Below are positions 54,398 through 64,000 of a stretch of DNA of 64,000 bases, piece by piece. Made by a program: the position numbers and the translations under genes. Under the pieces are notes generated by a model. The model was given only the letters and a program-made list of their open reading frames with translations. It did no database searches and was not told the origin of the DNA. The stretch's first letter is position 1, and each line of letters starts with the position of its first letter. Source of the DNA: DATILI01 sp035476635 (GTDB lineage: Bacteria > Pseudomonadota > Gammaproteobacteria > Burkholderiales > Burkholderiaceae_C); assembly GCA_035476635.1 (NCBI GenBank), contig DATILI010000035.1, positions 1-64,000 of the forward strand, in the 5' to 3' direction.

Positions 54398-55805
54398 GAA
54401 CGGACTCCTCTGGCGGGGCGGCCTGGGCAACGATCGCCTCGACCACCCGCTCCATCTTCATGAACCGCGATCCCTTGACCAGTACGCTGGCTGAAGCGGA
54501 AAGCGCATCGAGCACGGCCGCGTTGAGCGCGCCGATGTCGTCAAAATGCCGGCCGGCACCAAAGCTGGCGACGGCCTGCACGGATTGCTCGCCCAGGGCA
54601 AACAGCGAATCGATGCCGCGCTCGCGCGCATAGGCGCCCGCTTCGGCGTGGAATTGCGGGCCCTGGTCTCCCACCTCGCCCATGTCGCCGAGCACCAGCA
54701 GGCGCGGCGCCGGCAGCTCGGCCAGGACGTCGATGGCAGCGTTGACCGAGTCCGGGTTGGCGTTGTAGCTGTCGTCGATCAGTGTGAGGGGCTTGCCCTT
54801 GCAACTGATGGCGACGGCGCGGGAGCGCCCCTTGACCGGCTGGAAGGCTTCAAGCCCCTGTGCAATCGCCTGCAGCGGCACGCCGGCCGCGTGCGCGCTG
54901 GCCACGGCAGCCAGCGAGTTGCGCACATTGTGGCGGCCGGCGATATGGAGTCGGTAGCTCAAAGCTCCGGCAGGCGTTTGCGCACTTACCCGCCAATGCC
55001 CCTGCGCCCATTCAGACCCGGCCAAAAGGATGTCGGCACCCGTGTCCGCACGGGTGCCGAAAGTCACGCGGGCCCGCGAGCCCGCAAGCGCCGCCCACAG
55101 CGGCGTGTATTCGTCGTCGGACGGAAAGACCGCCACGCCGCTGGCTGGCAGCGCTGCAATGACGGCTCCGTTTTCCTCGGCCACGGCACGCACGGTGGCC
55201 ATGAACTCCAGGTGTTCGCGTTGCGCGTTGTTCACCAGGGCCACCGCCGGCCTGGCCAATTGCGCCAGGTAGGCGATTTCGCCGGGGTGGTTCATGCCCA
55301 GTTCGATCACGCCGATGCGGTGCTCCGCGCGCAGGCGCAACAACGTCAGCGGCAGGCCGATGTCGTTGTTGAAGTTGCCTTGCGTGGCCAGCGCCGCGCC
55401 GGGCTCGAAAATCTTGAGGATGGCGGCCACCATCTGCGTGACGGTGGTCTTGCCGTTGCTGCCGGTGACTGCTATCAAGGGCAGGCTGAACTGGTCGCGC
55501 CAGCCCGCAGCCAATGCGCCCAGCGCCGCCTTGCTGTCGGCCACCTCGATGCCGGGCAGGCCTGCGGCCGCCAGGCCGTGGTGCGCGAGGGCGCCCACGG
55601 CGCCCTTGGCCTTGGCTTCGGCCAGGAAGTCGTTGGCATCGAAGCGCTCGCCCTGGAGCGCGACGAACAGGTCACCCGCCTGCACGCTGCGCGTATCTGT
55701 GTGCACGCGGCGCACGGCCTGTGCGCCGTCGCCCACCAGCCGGCCACCGGGCAGCCAGCGCAGGGCCTCGGCCAAGGTCATCATGTTGTTGGCGGGAGCG
55801 CTCAT
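54387..55805 (-). CDS. murF: UDP-MurNAc-tripeptide--D-alanyl-D-alanine ligase
   Basis: MurF adds D-Ala-D-Ala to complete the pentapeptide. The start at 55805 (MSAPANN) shares one base with the murE stop (TGATG) and gives 472 residues; the next Met pair (MMTLAEAL) is possible. The P-loop is [11 protein letters not shown] (115-125), with [13 protein letters not shown] and [10 protein letters not shown] characteristic of MurF. Confidence 0.96.
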   Translation of the reverse strand: MSAPANNMMTLAEALRWLPGGRLVGDGAQAVRRVHTDTRSVQAGDLFVALQGERFDANDFLAEAKAKGAVGALAHHGLAAAGLPGIEVADSKAALGALAAGWRDQFSLPLIAVTGSNGKTTVTQMVAAILKIFEPGAALATQGNFNNDIGLPLTLLRLRAEHRIGVIELGMNHPGEIAYLAQLARPAVALVNNAQREHLEFMATVRAVAEENGAVIAALPASGVAVFPSDDEYTPLWAALAGSRARVTFGTRADTGADILLAGSEWAQGHWRVSAQTPAGALSYRLHIAGRHNVRNSLAAVASAHAAGVPLQAIAQGLEAFQPVKGRSRAVAISCKGKPLTLIDDSYNANPDSVNAAIDVLAELPAPRLLVLGDMGEVGDQGPQFHAEAGAYARERGIDSLFALGEQSVQAVASFGAGRHFDDIGALNAAVLDALSASASVLVKGSRFMKMERVVEAIVAQAAPPEESVHAA

Positions 55806-57304
55806 CAGATGCCCCCTCCCGCACAAGCCGGGTTGGCGCGGCGCCCCAATGCGAGTTGCGCGTGCGCCTTGTCAGAGAACGGCGTCTTCAGACCGGCCAC
55901 CTCCTGGTAGGTCTCATGGCCCTTGCCCGCAATCAGCACGACGTCCTCCGGCAGCGCTTGCGCCACGGTCTGGCTGATGGCCAGGGCACGGTCCGATTGC
56001 ACCTGCACCGCCTGGTCGTGGCTCAGCCCGAGCAGGATCTGGCTGATGATGGCTTCGGGTTTTTCGCTGCGCGGGTTGTCGCTGGTGACGACGACGTTGT
56101 CGGCATTTTTCTCGGCCATGGCCGCCATGAGCGGACGCTTGGCCGGGTCGCGGTCGCCACCGCAGCCGAACACGCACCACAGCGCACCGCCGCGTTGCTG
56201 GGCCAGCGGGCGCAGCGCCGTCAGCGCCTTGTCCAGCGCATCGGGGGTGTGCGCGTAGTCGATGGCCACCAACGGCTGCCCGGCTTCGCTCAGGCACTCC
56301 ATGCGGCCCGGCACCGGCAGCAAGCCAGCGCAGGCCTGCACGGCGTCCGCCAGATCGACACCCAGCGCGCGCATGGCGCCGATCACGCCCAGCAGGTTGG
56401 ACACGTTGTACTGGCCGATCAGGGAGGTGTGGAGTTCATGCCGCACGTTGCCCTCGGTCACGGCAAAGCACAGGCCTTGCGAGTCATAGCCGACGTCATG
56501 CGCCTGCAGCCGCGCGCCCTGCGCGTACGAAATCGTCCAGACGTCGATCGCCGTTCCGGCTAGCAGGTCCAGCAGCGCCACACCCTGCACATCGTCGATG
56601 TTGATGATCGCCGCCTGCTGCCCGGGCCAGCGGAACAGCTCGGTCTTGGCGGCCCAGTAGGCTTCCATCGAACCGTGGTAGTCCAGATGGTCCTGCGTGA
56701 AATTGGTGAAGATGCCGACGCGAATGCGCGTGCCGTCCAGCCGGCGCTCGGCCAGGCCGATGGATGAAGCCTCGATCGCGCAAGCGGCCAGGCCATCGTT
56801 GGCAAACTGCCGGAAATGTTTCTGCAGGGTGACCGGGTCGGGCGTGGTGAGGCCGGTCGAGACCAGCTGTGGAGGACGGCCGATGCCGAGGGTACCAACC
56901 ACCCCGCAGGGAATGGCCTGCCGGAGGTTGGACAAGGCCTGCGCCAACCACCAGGCGGTGGAGGTTTTTCCATTGGTGCCGGTCACGGCCAACACATCGA
57001 GCTGCGCGGTGGGCTGGTCGTGCCAGGCCGCGGCGATGGGTCCGGTGGCCGCTTTCAGGTGCTCGTAGCTGGCAATCGCGTCGCCCTCGAAGCCGTAGCG
57101 CTCCACGCCTTCGCGCTCGACGATGCAGGCGGTCGCGCCTTGATGCAGCGCCGCCGCCACATGCTGGCGGCCGTCGGTCACCGCACCAGGCCAGGCGATG
57201 AAGCCGTCGCCCGGTCCGACGCGGCGGCTGTCCACATGCAGCGTGCCGGTGACTCGCGCGCGCAGCCACTGCACCGCTTGCTCGGGGCTCAGGAGTGCGT
57301 GCAT
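55805..57304 (-). CDS. murE: UDP-MurNAc-L-Ala-D-Glu--meso-DAP ligase
   Basis: MurE adds the third residue of the stem peptide. The 499 residues include the P-loop [13 protein letters not shown] (107-119), EASSIGLAERR and, near residue 410, SDNPRSEKPEAI; the DNPR motif specifies meso-diaminopimelate, as in Gram-negative cell walls and consistent with mpl. Start and ftsI stop share one base. Confidence 0.97.
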   Translation of the reverse strand: MHALLSPEQAVQWLRARVTGTLHVDSRRVGPGDGFIAWPGAVTDGRQHVAAALHQGATACIVEREGVERYGFEGDAIASYEHLKAATGPIAAAWHDQPTAQLDVLAVTGTNGKTSTAWWLAQALSNLRQAIPCGVVGTLGIGRPPQLVSTGLTTPDPVTLQKHFRQFANDGLAACAIEASSIGLAERRLDGTRIRVGIFTNFTQDHLDYHGSMEAYWAAKTELFRWPGQQAAIINIDDVQGVALLDLLAGTAIDVWTISYAQGARLQAHDVGYDSQGLCFAVTEGNVRHELHTSLIGQYNVSNLLGVIGAMRALGVDLADAVQACAGLLPVPGRMECLSEAGQPLVAIDYAHTPDALDKALTALRPLAQQRGGALWCVFGCGGDRDPAKRPLMAAMAEKNADNVVVTSDNPRSEKPEAIISQILLGLSHDQAVQVQSDRALAISQTVAQALPEDVVLIAGKGHETYQEVAGLKTPFSDKAHAQLALGRRANPACAGGGI

Positions 57305-59037
57305 CAGAACGACTCCTCCACGGCCTTGGTGACGATCTGCGGCTTGACGGCGATGTCAGGCTGCACGCCCATCATGCGCAGGGTTTGCTGCACCACTTCG
57401 CTGAACACCGGCGCCGCCACCAGACCGCCGTAGTACTGGCCGGCGCTCGGCTCGTCGAGCATCACGGCGACAACGATGCGCGGGTTGTCGATCGGCGCCA
57501 TGCCGGTAAACCAGGAACGGTACTTGTTGCTCGCATAACCCTTGCCGACCTGCTTGTGCGCCGTACCCGACTTGCCGCCGACCGAATAGCCCACGGTCTG
57601 CGCCAAGGGCCCGGTGCCACCGGGGCCGGCGGCCATCTGCAGCATCTTGCGCACCGCGCGCGCATTCTCGGCGGAGAAAACCTGGATGCCCATGGCCGGC
57701 TGGTTGCTCTTGAGCATGGTCGCGGGAATGACCTGGCCGTCATGGGCAAAGGAGGTATAGGAATGCGCCATCTGGAACAGCGAGGCCGACAGGCCATAGC
57801 CATAGGACATGGTCGCCTGCTCGACCGGCTTCCAGGTCTTCCAGGGGCGCAGGCGGCCGGTCACGGCGCCGGGAAACTGGATCTGCGGCTTCTGGCCGTA
57901 GCCCAAGGCGGTATAGGTGTCCCACATCTCGTGCGGGCTCATCTTCTGCGCAATCTTGAGTGCGCCGATATTGCTGGACTTCTGGATCACGCCCTCGACC
58001 GTGAGCGCGCCGTTGTTGTGGGTGTCGCTGATGGTGAAGCCGCCGATGCTGAAGCGGCCCGGCGCGGTGTCGATGACGGTCTGCGGCTTGATGCGATCAG
58101 CCTCCAGCGCCATGCCGACGGTGATCGGCTTCATCGTCGAGCCAGGCTCGAAGGTGTCGGTCATCGCGCGGTTGCGCAGTTGCTCGCCGCTCAGGTTCTG
58201 GCGCCGGTCCGGCACGTAGCTCGGGTAGTTGGCCAGCGCCAGCACTTCACCGGTGATCGCGTCGAGCACAACCACGCTGCCGGCCTTGGCCTTGTGGGCC
58301 AGCACCGAGTCGCGCAGCTTCTGGTAGGCGAAGAACTGCACCCGGCTGTCGACGCTCAACTGCAAGTCCTTGCCATCCACCGGCGGCACCTGCTCGCCCA
58401 CGTCTTCGACCACGCGGCCGAGGCGATCCTTGATCACCCGGCGCGAGCCGGCGCGGCCGGCCAGGTCATGGTTGAAGGCCAGTTCCACGCCTTCCTGGCC
58501 GTGGTCTTCCACATTGGTGAAGCCCACCACGTGCGCGGCGGCCTCGCCTTCGGGATACTGGCGCTTGTATTCCTTGCGCTGGTAGATGCCGCGCACGTTG
58601 AGCGCCGCCACTTTCTGCGCGACCGGCTCATCGAGCTGGCGCTTGAGCCAGACAAAGGTCTTGTCTTCGTCCTCGAGCTTCTTGTTGAGGTCGGCCAATG
58701 GCATGTCCAGCAGCTTGGCCAGCTGGCGCAGCTTGGCCGGATCCCGCTCGACATCTTCGGGAATGGCCCAGATGCTGGGCGCCACCACGCTGGAGGCCAG
58801 GATCAGGCCGTTGCGGTCCAGGATGCGGCCGCGGTTGGCGGGCAACTCCAAGGTGCGCGCAAACCGCACCTGGCCCTGCCGCTGGAAGAAGTCGTTGTCG
58901 ATCACCTGGATGTAGACGGCGCGGGCGGCCAAGCCCACGAAGGCAACGGCAATCGAGGCCACGACGAACTTGCTGCGCCATACCGGCGTCTTGCTGGCCA
59001 GCAGCGGGCTTGAGGTGTAGAGCACGCTGCGGCTCAT
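57304..59037 (-). CDS. ftsI: Septal peptidoglycan transpeptidase FtsI (PBP3)
   Basis: FtsI crosslinks septal peptidoglycan in complex with FtsW. The 577 residues have one membrane helix (about 24-45), the dimerisation/pedestal region (GRILDRNG at 70-77), and a transpeptidase with Ser300-x-x-Lys303 (EPGSTMKP), SSN (QKSSNIGA) and KSGT (GGKSGTAHK). It overlaps ftsL by four bases and murE by one. Confidence 0.97.
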   Translation of the reverse strand: MSRSVLYTSSPLLASKTPVWRSKFVVASIAVAFVGLAARAVYIQVIDNDFFQRQGQVRFARTLELPANRGRILDRNGLILASSVVAPSIWAIPEDVERDPAKLRQLAKLLDMPLADLNKKLEDEDKTFVWLKRQLDEPVAQKVAALNVRGIYQRKEYKRQYPEGEAAAHVVGFTNVEDHGQEGVELAFNHDLAGRAGSRRVIKDRLGRVVEDVGEQVPPVDGKDLQLSVDSRVQFFAYQKLRDSVLAHKAKAGSVVVLDAITGEVLALANYPSYVPDRRQNLSGEQLRNRAMTDTFEPGSTMKPITVGMALEADRIKPQTVIDTAPGRFSIGGFTISDTHNNGALTVEGVIQKSSNIGALKIAQKMSPHEMWDTYTALGYGQKPQIQFPGAVTGRLRPWKTWKPVEQATMSYGYGLSASLFQMAHSYTSFAHDGQVIPATMLKSNQPAMGIQVFSAENARAVRKMLQMAAGPGGTGPLAQTVGYSVGGKSGTAHKQVGKGYASNKYRSWFTGMAPIDNPRIVVAVMLDEPSAGQYYGGLVAAPVFSEVVQQTLRMMGVQPDIAVKPQIVTKAVEESF

Positions 59038-59357
59038 TGCGTGACTCCCCCCGGCCCTTGCGTGCCGAGCGCCGGCTTCGGTGTTGCGCCGGCAGATCCA
59101 TACGCCACGTACTGCGTGATCGCCGGCGTGGCCACGCGCATCTGCAGTTGCTCCTTGGCCAGGCGCTCCACACGCAGCGGCGTGGCTTGCGCGCGTTTCT
59201 CGACCTGCAGGCGCTCATGGTCCACCTCCAGCTTGCGCGCGGCGGCCTGGGCCCGGTCCAGCTCGACAAACAGGCGGCGCGATTCGTACTGGGTATGCAC
59301 CAGGTACAAGGCGCTGGCCAGCACGGCGAGCAGCAGCATCAGGTTGAGGCGGATCAC
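59034..59357 (-). CDS. ftsL: Cell division protein FtsL
   Basis: FtsL is a bitopic protein that joins FtsQ and FtsB and activates FtsWI. The 107 residues have an N-terminal membrane helix (about 3-20) and a periplasmic coiled coil ([19 protein letters not shown] onward). Sequence identity in this family is low, so the call rests on topology, size and its place between rsmH and ftsI, overlapping each by four bases. Confidence 0.92.
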   Translation of the reverse strand: MIRLNLMLLLAVLASALYLVHTQYESRRLFVELDRAQAAARKLEVDHERLQVEKRAQATPLRVERLAKEQLQMRVATPAITQYVAYGSAGATPKPALGTQGPGGVTQ

Positions 59358-60271
59358 TCTGGCACCTCAGTGCGCTCGGCCACGCGCATGATGGCGCTGC
59401 GCGAACGGGGGTTGCCCGCCACTTCGGCGGCCGAGGGCTTGATGCGGTCCAGCGCCTTGAGCTTCATGGCCTTCGGCGCTGCAAACGGGGCACGGCGGTC
59501 GAACACCTCGCGCGAATGCTGCGCGATGAACTGCTTGACGATGCGGTCTTCCAGCGAGTGAAAGGCGATCACCACGAGTCGGCCTCCGGGTTGCAGCACA
59601 TGAAGACTGGCCTCTAGCGCCTGTTGCAACTCTTCAAGCTCGGCGTTGATGAAAATCCGAAGAGCCTGAAATGTGCGCGTTGCAGGGTCCTGGCCCGGCT
59701 CGCGGGTTTTGACCGTGCCAGCCACGAGCTGGGCCAGCTCGGCGGTGGTTGAAACTGGGCCCCGCTCCTGTCGGCGAGCAACAATCGCCTTTGCAATCTG
59801 AACAGCAAACCGTTCTTCGCCATAGTCACGAATCACCTCCGCGATCTGTTGAACTTCCGCTGTCGCCAGCCACTCGGCCACGCTCTCGCCGCGCGTGGTG
59901 TCCATGCGCATGTCCAGCGGACCGTCGAAACGAAATGAAAAGCCGCGCGCTGGGTTGTCGATCTGCGGCGAGCTCACACCCAGGTCCATCAGCACGCCGG
60001 CCACGCTGGCCTGCGGCAGCTCGCCCAAGGTGCGAAATCCCTCGTGGCGGATGGAAAAACGCGCATCGTTGATGCGCGAGGCTTCTGCAATGGCGTCGAG
60101 GTCCTTGTCGAAGGCGATCAGGCGACCCGGTGGAGAAAGCCTGGAGAGGATCAGGCGCGAGTGCCCGCCGCGGCCAAAGGTCGCGTCCACGTAAGTGGCA
60201 TCCGGCTTGCTGAGGAGAGATTCGACTGCTTCGCTCAACAAGACGGTGGTATGTTTCCATGTGGTATCCAC
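59354..60271 (-). CDS. rsmH: 16S rRNA (cytosine-1402-N4)-methyltransferase
   Basis: RsmH (MraW) methylates C1402 of 16S rRNA in the P site. The 305 residues have the opening [16 protein letters not shown] motif [12 protein letters not shown], the [19 protein letters not shown] block and the C-terminal [12 protein letters not shown] and [14 protein letters not shown]. It starts nine bases after the mraZ stop. Confidence 0.97.
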   Translation of the reverse strand: MDTTWKHTTVLLSEAVESLLSKPDATYVDATFGRGGHSRLILSRLSPPGRLIAFDKDLDAIAEASRINDARFSIRHEGFRTLGELPQASVAGVLMDLGVSSPQIDNPARGFSFRFDGPLDMRMDTTRGESVAEWLATAEVQQIAEVIRDYGEERFAVQIAKAIVARRQERGPVSTTAELAQLVAGTVKTREPGQDPATRTFQALRIFINAELEELQQALEASLHVLQPGGRLVVIAFHSLEDRIVKQFIAQHSREVFDRRAPFAAPKAMKLKALDRIKPSAAEVAGNPRSRSAIMRVAERTEVPE

Positions 60272-60280
60272 CGCCAGCCT

Positions 60281-60709
60281 TCAGAAAGAGAAGTCCTTGA
60301 AGACATCCGGCATGTCACCTTGCATCGCCTTCGCTTCCTGGGCATCGTAAGTCGCCTTGTCCCAGAGTTCAAAGTGATTGCCCATGCCAAGCAATACGGT
60401 TTCTTTGGCGATGCCCGCCGCTTCGCGCAGTTCCGGAGAAATCAGCACGCGGCCGGTGGCGTCCATCTCCATGTCCATCGCGTTGCCCAGGAAGATGCGC
60501 TTCCACCATTGGGCGGACATCGGCAGGGCGGCAATGCGTTCGCGGAATTTTTCCCACTCGGGACGAGGGAAAAGCATGAGGCAACCGTGCGGGTGCTTGG
60601 TGATGGTGAGCTGGCCCGAGGCGGTCGCGCTGAGGACGTCGCGATGCCGGGTCGGCACAGACAGCCGCCCCTTGGCATCCAGACTCAGCGAAGAAGCCCC
60701 TTGAAACAC
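60281..60709 (-). CDS. mraZ: Transcriptional regulator MraZ
   Basis: MraZ is a ring-forming AbrB-type DNA-binding protein that represses its own dcw operon. The GTG at 60709 gives 142 residues starting at the family-typical position ([23 protein letters not shown]). Both DXXXR-type half motifs are visible (DAKGRLSVP and DATGRVLIS). An in-frame GTG at 60763 would add 18 residues, but that codon is itself the last GTG of the putative operator, so I prefer the shorter form. No strong Shine-Dalgarno precedes either. Confidence 0.92.
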   Translation of the reverse strand: MFQGASSLSLDAKGRLSVPTRHRDVLSATASGQLTITKHPHGCLMLFPRPEWEKFRERIAALPMSAQWWKRIFLGNAMDMEMDATGRVLISPELREAAGIAKETVLLGMGNHFELWDKATYDAQEAKAMQGDMPDVFKDFSF

Positions 60710-60760
60710 AACAGTACGACCTTGATCTTTCGATTTGCCCTCAAACCAATGGTTTGAAGA

Positions 60761-60793
60761 CACTTTTCACCACTTAATTGCACTTTTTTGCAC
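60761..60793 (-). promoter_or_regulatory. Putative MraZ operator: four GTG repeats at 10-base spacing
   Basis: On the minus strand GTG starts at 60793, 60783, 60773 and 60763, each ten bases apart; three are preceded by AA (AAGTG) and the first by CA. MraZ boxes elsewhere are direct TGGGN repeats with 5-base spacers, the same 10-base period, so the geometry fits although the core differs. The repeats start at the predicted -10 and run through the start point, suitable for repression. Confidence 0.65.
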
Positions 60794-60819
60794 TGTAGCA
60801 GGAAAAGCACAGGCCGCAA
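60792..60819 (-). promoter_or_regulatory. Predicted promoter of the dcw operon
   Basis: On the minus strand TTGCGG (60819-60814), a 16-base spacer and TACAGT (60797-60792) with an upstream TGC make an extended -10 promoter. The start point would be near 60785, within the GTG repeat array. Confidence 0.55.
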
Positions 60820-60867
60820 GCTCGCTTGCTACAATTTTTTGCAACAAAATCAAGGACTTAGGAGCGA

Positions 60868-60919
60868 TTCCGCATGAAGAATTTGCGGAAATATCGTTCT
60901 AAATGAAGTACTTAGAACG
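60868..60919 (-). terminator. Two adjacent hairpins after hslU (possible weak terminator)
   Basis: Two inverted repeats lie back to back: CGTTCTAA/TTAGAACG (60895-60902 with 60912-60919, 9-base loop) and TTCCGCA/TGCGGAA (60868-60874 with 60884-60890, 9-base loop). They follow the hslU stop by 29 bases. Neither has a full U-tract, so they may be processing or weak termination sites. Apart from these and the mraZ promoter I see nothing else in 60794-60948. Confidence 0.45.
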
Positions 60920-60948
60920 TGATGTGAATGTGTTGGGTGATGTGGCGC

Positions 60949-62271
60949 TCAAAGGATGTAGCGCGAGAGGTCTTCATTGCGGCTCAACTCCTTGAGCCGG
61001 CTGTCCACATAGGCCGCGTCAATCTGAATGGTCTGGCCACTAAGCTTCGCGGCGTCAAAACTCACCTCGTCGAGCAGGCGCTCCATCACGGTGGACAAGC
61101 GCCGCGCACCGATGTTCTCGGTCCGCTCGTTGACGTCGCAAGCGATCTGCGCCAGCCGGGTAATACCTTCGGGCGCGAACTCCAGGCGTACGCCTTCGGT
61201 CTCCAGCAGCGCCTGGTATTGCTTGACCAGCGATGCATGTGTTTGCGTCAGGATCGCTTCGAAGTCCTGCACACTGAGCGACTGCAACTCCACGCGGATC
61301 GGAAAGCGCCCCTGCAGCTCCGGAATCAGGTCACTTGGCTTGCTCAAGTGAAAGGCGCCTGAAGCGATGAAGAGGATATGGTCGGTCTTGACCACGCCGT
61401 ACTTGGTGGAGACGGTCGTGCCCTCGACCAGCGGCAGCAGATCGCGCTGTACGCCCTGGCGCGAAACTTCCGCGCCGCCGCTCTCGTTGCGCGAGGTCAC
61501 CTTGTCGATCTCATCGATGAACACGATGCCGTTCTGCTCGGCGTTCAGCAAGGCCTGGGTCTTGATTTCTTCGTCATTGACGAGCTTGCCCGCTTCTTCT
61601 TCCACAAGCAGCTTCATCGCCTCGGCGACCTTGAGCTTGCGCGTCTTGCGCTTTGGGCTACCGAACTGGCTGAACATGCCGCGCAATTGCTCGGTCATAT
61701 CCTCCATGCCGGCGGGTCCCATGATCTCGAGCTGGGGCCGGGCCTCGGCAAGTTCAAGCTCGATGTCCTTGTCGTCCAGCAGGCCCTCGCGCAGCTTCTT
61801 GCGAAACACCTGGCGCGCCGTGCCGTCAGGGGCCTGGCCGGGCTCGACACCGCGCGCGGGCGGCACCAGCACATCCAGGATGCGGTCCTCGGCCGCGTCT
61901 TCGGCGCGCATCCGCACCTTGCGCATTTCGGACTCTCGGGTCTGCTTCACGGCAATGTCGGCCAGGTCGCGGATGATTGCATCCACATCCTTGCCGACGT
62001 AGCCGACTTCGGTGAATTTGGTGGCCTCGACCTTGATGAAGGGTGCATCGGCCAGGCGCGCCAGGCGCCGCGCAATCTCGGTCTTGCCCACGCCGGTGGG
62101 GCCGATCATCAGGATGTTCTTCGGCGTGATTTCAAAGCGCAGTTTCTCATCGACGTTCTGGCGGCGCCAGCGGTTGCGCAGCGCAATCGCGACCGCGCGC
62201 TTGGCCTGGTTCTGGCCGACGATGTGGCGGTCGAGTTCGGAGACGATCTCCTGCGGGGTCATGGAGGACAT
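60949..62271 (-). CDS. hslU: ATP-dependent protease ATPase subunit HslU
   Basis: HslU unfolds substrates and feeds them into the HslV peptidase. The 440 residues (ATG 62271, six bases after the hslV stop; ATG 62262 is an alternative) match the family (443 in E. coli). Visible: Walker A GPTGVGKT (57-64), Walker [11 protein letters not shown], the central I-domain with [13 protein letters not shown], sensor and the C-terminal ending SRYIL that docks into HslV. Confidence 0.97.
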   Translation of the reverse strand: MSSMTPQEIVSELDRHIVGQNQAKRAVAIALRNRWRRQNVDEKLRFEITPKNILMIGPTGVGKTEIARRLARLADAPFIKVEATKFTEVGYVGKDVDAIIRDLADIAVKQTRESEMRKVRMRAEDAAEDRILDVLVPPARGVEPGQAPDGTARQVFRKKLREGLLDDKDIELELAEARPQLEIMGPAGMEDMTEQLRGMFSQFGSPKRKTRKLKVAEAMKLLVEEEAGKLVNDEEIKTQALLNAEQNGIVFIDEIDKVTSRNESGGAEVSRQGVQRDLLPLVEGTTVSTKYGVVKTDHILFIASGAFHLSKPSDLIPELQGRFPIRVELQSLSVQDFEAILTQTHASLVKQYQALLETEGVRLEFAPEGITRLAQIACDVNERTENIGARRLSTVMERLLDEVSFDAAKLSGQTIQIDAAYVDSRLKELSRNEDLSRYIL

Positions 62272-62276
62272 CTCGT

Positions 62277-62825
62277 TCAATCCAGGGTTTCGATGGTGTG
62301 GTGCATGTTGGTGTAGATGCACAGCTCGCCGGCGATGCCGAGCGATTTTTGAACAATCTCGCGCGCGCCAAGCTCCGTGTTGTCCAGCAGCGCCTTGGCA
62401 GCTGCCTGCGCAAAGGCGCCGCCCGAGCCGATGGCGATGATGCCGTGCTCCGGCTCCAGTACATCACCGTTGCCGGTGATGATCAGCGAAGCCTCCTTGT
62501 CGGCCACCGCGAGCATCGCTTCAAGGCGGCGCAGCACACGGTCGGTGCGCCAGTCCTTGGTCAGCTCGATGGCGGCGCGCACCAGATGGCCCTGGTGCTT
62601 TTCGAGTTTGGCCTCGAAGCGCTCGAACAAGGTGAAGGCGTCCGCGGTGGCGCCGGCAAAACCAGCGAGTACGCGGTCATGGTAGAGCTTGCGAACCTTG
62701 CGCGCCGTGCCCTTGACGACAATGTTGCCCAGCGTGACTTGCCCATCGCCGCCAATGGCAACCTGGACGCCGTCGGCGGTCTTGCGCCGCACGCTGACGA
62801 TGGTGGTTCCGTGAAATTGTTCCAT
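62277..62825 (-). CDS. hslV: ATP-dependent protease peptidase subunit HslV
   Basis: HslV is the proteasome-like peptidase of the HslUV heat-shock protease. With ATG 62825 the product has 182 residues. A short propeptide (MEQFHG) precedes the catalytic N-terminal Thr7 (TTIVSVRR), and [14 protein letters not shown] and [13 protein letters not shown] are conserved core segments. It is co-transcribed with hslU. Confidence 0.97.
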   Translation of the reverse strand: MEQFHGTTIVSVRRKTADGVQVAIGGDGQVTLGNIVVKGTARKVRKLYHDRVLAGFAGATADAFTLFERFEAKLEKHQGHLVRAAIELTKDWRTDRVLRRLEAMLAVADKEASLIITGNGDVLEPEHGIIAIGSGGAFAQAAAKALLDNTELGAREIVQKSLGIAGELCIYTNMHHTIETLD

Positions 62826-62884
62826 CGCGCGCAAATGGGGGCGGTTCGGGCAAATTGCAAGAAAAGAAGCGCCGCCGCGCCGGC

Positions 62885-64000
62885 TCAGTCGTTTCGAGCC
62901 AGCACCTTGGCGTGCTCGTTGATGCCGATCACGTTGAAGAATATCGCCACCAGCCGGTGCATGGCCCGGAACTGGACCTGGCAACCCTCGGCCTGCTTGG
63001 AGGCCACCCAGTTCAGCACCGATCCCGCAGCGGAAAAATCCACGCGAATCAAGCGGTCGCAGGAGACCACCAGGACTTCACCGTCTTGCACGCCAGCCTC
63101 CAGCGAGGCCAGCGCCTCGGCGGCATCGCCCACCACCTGTCCGACGAGCTTTGCCGTGGGCGCGGTGGAAAAATCCATGCTGAAAGGGACCGTATGCGGC
63201 CCGTTGAAGTCGGAATTGGGGCTGGATGCAGGCCCTTCGGAAGGAAGGTCGTCCACCAGCGGAAATTCCGTCAGGTCATGCCCGCCTTCGCTCACCGGCA
63301 GGTACTGGCACCGCGCGCTCAGCCAGGAGGGCGGAGACACCTCATAGGTCACGCAATAGTCCAGAGCGACAAGTTCGAATTCATCGGCCCGGCCGAAAAT
63401 CCGCAGGCTTTCCATACGCAGCCGCCACCACGTGGGATTCGCGTCGCGATCGCCCGATGGCGTGGATTCGGCAAGCAACTGCTCCAGCTTTTCGTCGCCA
63501 ATAAAGCGCAACTGCACAGGAGACGCACACCAGGAGGTAAAAAGCTTGCACAAGGGCTCGAGCGCCGCGTCATCCACCCCTATCAGCCGTGACCAGTTCA
63601 AGCGCCAGGGCTCGGCGGCCTTGGCAAGCGCCGCCGCCAAGGCCGCAACCGATTGCACGCCAAGGACATCGGGACTGGTCCAGTTGAACCCCGGCGCGCC
63701 CCCTGCTGCCGACGCGCCGGCACCCGCTGCTTGCGGACTCGATTGCTGCTGCACCAGATCGGGCAGCGAGAACCACATCGGCGCCGAGCGCCCGAAACGA
63801 CTTGCGAAGTCGATCGCGACGTTCTCGAAACGCTCCTGTCGGCCGGTGGCCCGGTGCAAGTCAAACAGCGTCATCCAGATTTCTTCTTCACCTTCGCGCG
63901 TGCCGGTTTCGCGCTTCAAGGTGTCCATCAGCCCGGCCTCGGCGCCCTCATAGTCGCCATTTGCAAAGCGGATGGCGGCTTCCTCCAGCTCAGGGTCGTG
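62885..64000 (-). CDS. STAS-domain protein, 5' part outside window
   Basis: The frame is open to base 64000, giving at least 371 residues of the C-terminal part. The last ~110 residues (from [12 protein letters not shown]) look like a STAS/anti-anti-sigma-type domain, with [16 protein letters not shown] resembling the phospho-acceptor helix and loop, and an Asp-Phe-Ser as the candidate site. A second related stretch (about 120-220; [20 protein letters not shown]) may be another STAS-like unit. The N-terminal fragment ([18 protein letters not shown]) resembles a TPR/FimV-type helix. Its function is unknown; it lies 59 bases upstream of hslV. Confidence 0.7.
   Translation of the reverse strand, partial: HDPELEEAAIRFANGDYEGAEAGLMDTLKRETGTREGEEEIWMTLFDLHRATGRQERFENVAIDFASRFGRSAPMWFSLPDLVQQQSSPQAAGAGASAAGGAPGFNWTSPDVLGVQSVAALAAALAKAAEPWRLNWSRLIGVDDAALEPLCKLFTSWCASPVQLRFIGDEKLEQLLAESTPSGDRDANPTWWRLRMESLRIFGRADEFELVALDYCVTYEVSPPSWLSARCQYLPVSEGGHDLTEFPLVDDLPSEGPASSPNSDFNGPHTVPFSMDFSTAPTAKLVGQVVGDAAEALASLEAGVQDGEVLVVSCDRLIRVDFSAAGSVLNWVASKQAEGCQVQFRAMHRLVAIFFNVIGINEHAKVLARND

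Noticed and set aside
60710..60763. MraZ starting at the upstream GTG (160 residues)
   Set aside because: The canonical family start is at 60709 and the upstream GTG belongs to the 10-base repeat array; however, it cannot be fully excluded without N-terminal data.
1..64000. tRNA, rRNA, CRISPR, transposase or prophage genes
   Set aside because: None found by eye on either strand; intergenic gaps are mostly under 160 bases and accounted for.

Overview
This is a GC-rich, very densely coded chromosomal window from a betaproteobacterium of the order Burkholderiales, most like Comamonadaceae. The evidence is the gene order (accB-accC-prmA-DUF3426; rnb-tonB-aroE-mtgA; hslV-hslU next to mraZ), the protein sequences, and a short dispersed palindromic repeat of a kind I associate with Comamonadaceae. 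I see no rRNA, tRNA, CRISPR array, insertion sequence or phage gene. No stretch without a gene exceeds about 235 bases; the longest is the aroG leader region.

Layout. 1-4563 (+): the end of a deoxyribonucleoside-salvage operon (deoB, deoC, a fused aldehyde dehydrogenase) and a PfkB-type sugar kinase. 4597-9649 (-): DUF3426 protein, prmA, accC, accB, a TlpA-type thioredoxin and a conserved unknown. 9718-12776 (+): an acyl-CoA ligase and mpl. 12794-16600 (-): a small unknown, aroG behind what reads as a complete peptide-controlled attenuator, another unknown, and tldD. 16760-18242 (+): a LuxR-type and a Crp/Fnr-type regulator. 18260-26874 (-): an orphan peptide-binding protein, then an accessory-looking trio (subtilisin-like protease, soluble PAP2/vanadium-haloperoxidase-fold enzyme with a SAGF repeat, class III cyclase with TPRs), a beta-hydroxyacid dehydrogenase and rodA. 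26991-30541 (-): a Ser/Thr kinase-HDOD-GAF protein and a paralogous HDOD protein. 30582-35699 (+): esterase, RNase II-family enzyme, TonB-like protein, aroE, mtgA. 35715-37067 (-): MATE transporter. 37148-39321 (+): acyltransferase, CdsA-like enzyme, ruvC. 39337-40956 (-): chemotaxis receptor.

41160-60709 (-) is the full division and cell wall (dcw) cluster, transcribed right to left: mraZ, rsmH, ftsL, ftsI, murE, murF, mraY, murD, ftsW, murG, murC, ddl, ftsQ, ftsA, ftsZ, an inserted secreted hydrolase behind a terminator, lpxC and a 58-residue membrane protein. Almost every junction from rsmH to ftsQ is a 1-11 base overlap, which implies translational coupling. Upstream lie hslU, hslV and a STAS-domain protein cut by the window edge. 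Peptidoglycan synthesis and recycling (mpl, mtgA, rodA, dcw), aromatic biosynthesis (aroG, aroE) and envelope lipid functions dominate the content.

The strongest non-routine signals are: (1) a 22-codon leader peptide with seven aromatic codons in eight, followed by competing antiterminator and terminator helices before aroG; (2) two copies of a dispersed repeat lying in frame inside murD; (3) four GTG repeats at exact 10-base spacing at the mraZ promoter; (4) about ten genes whose -10-like hexamer sits 3-9 bases before the start codon, suggesting leaderless mRNAs; (5) the cyclase/PAP2/protease trio.
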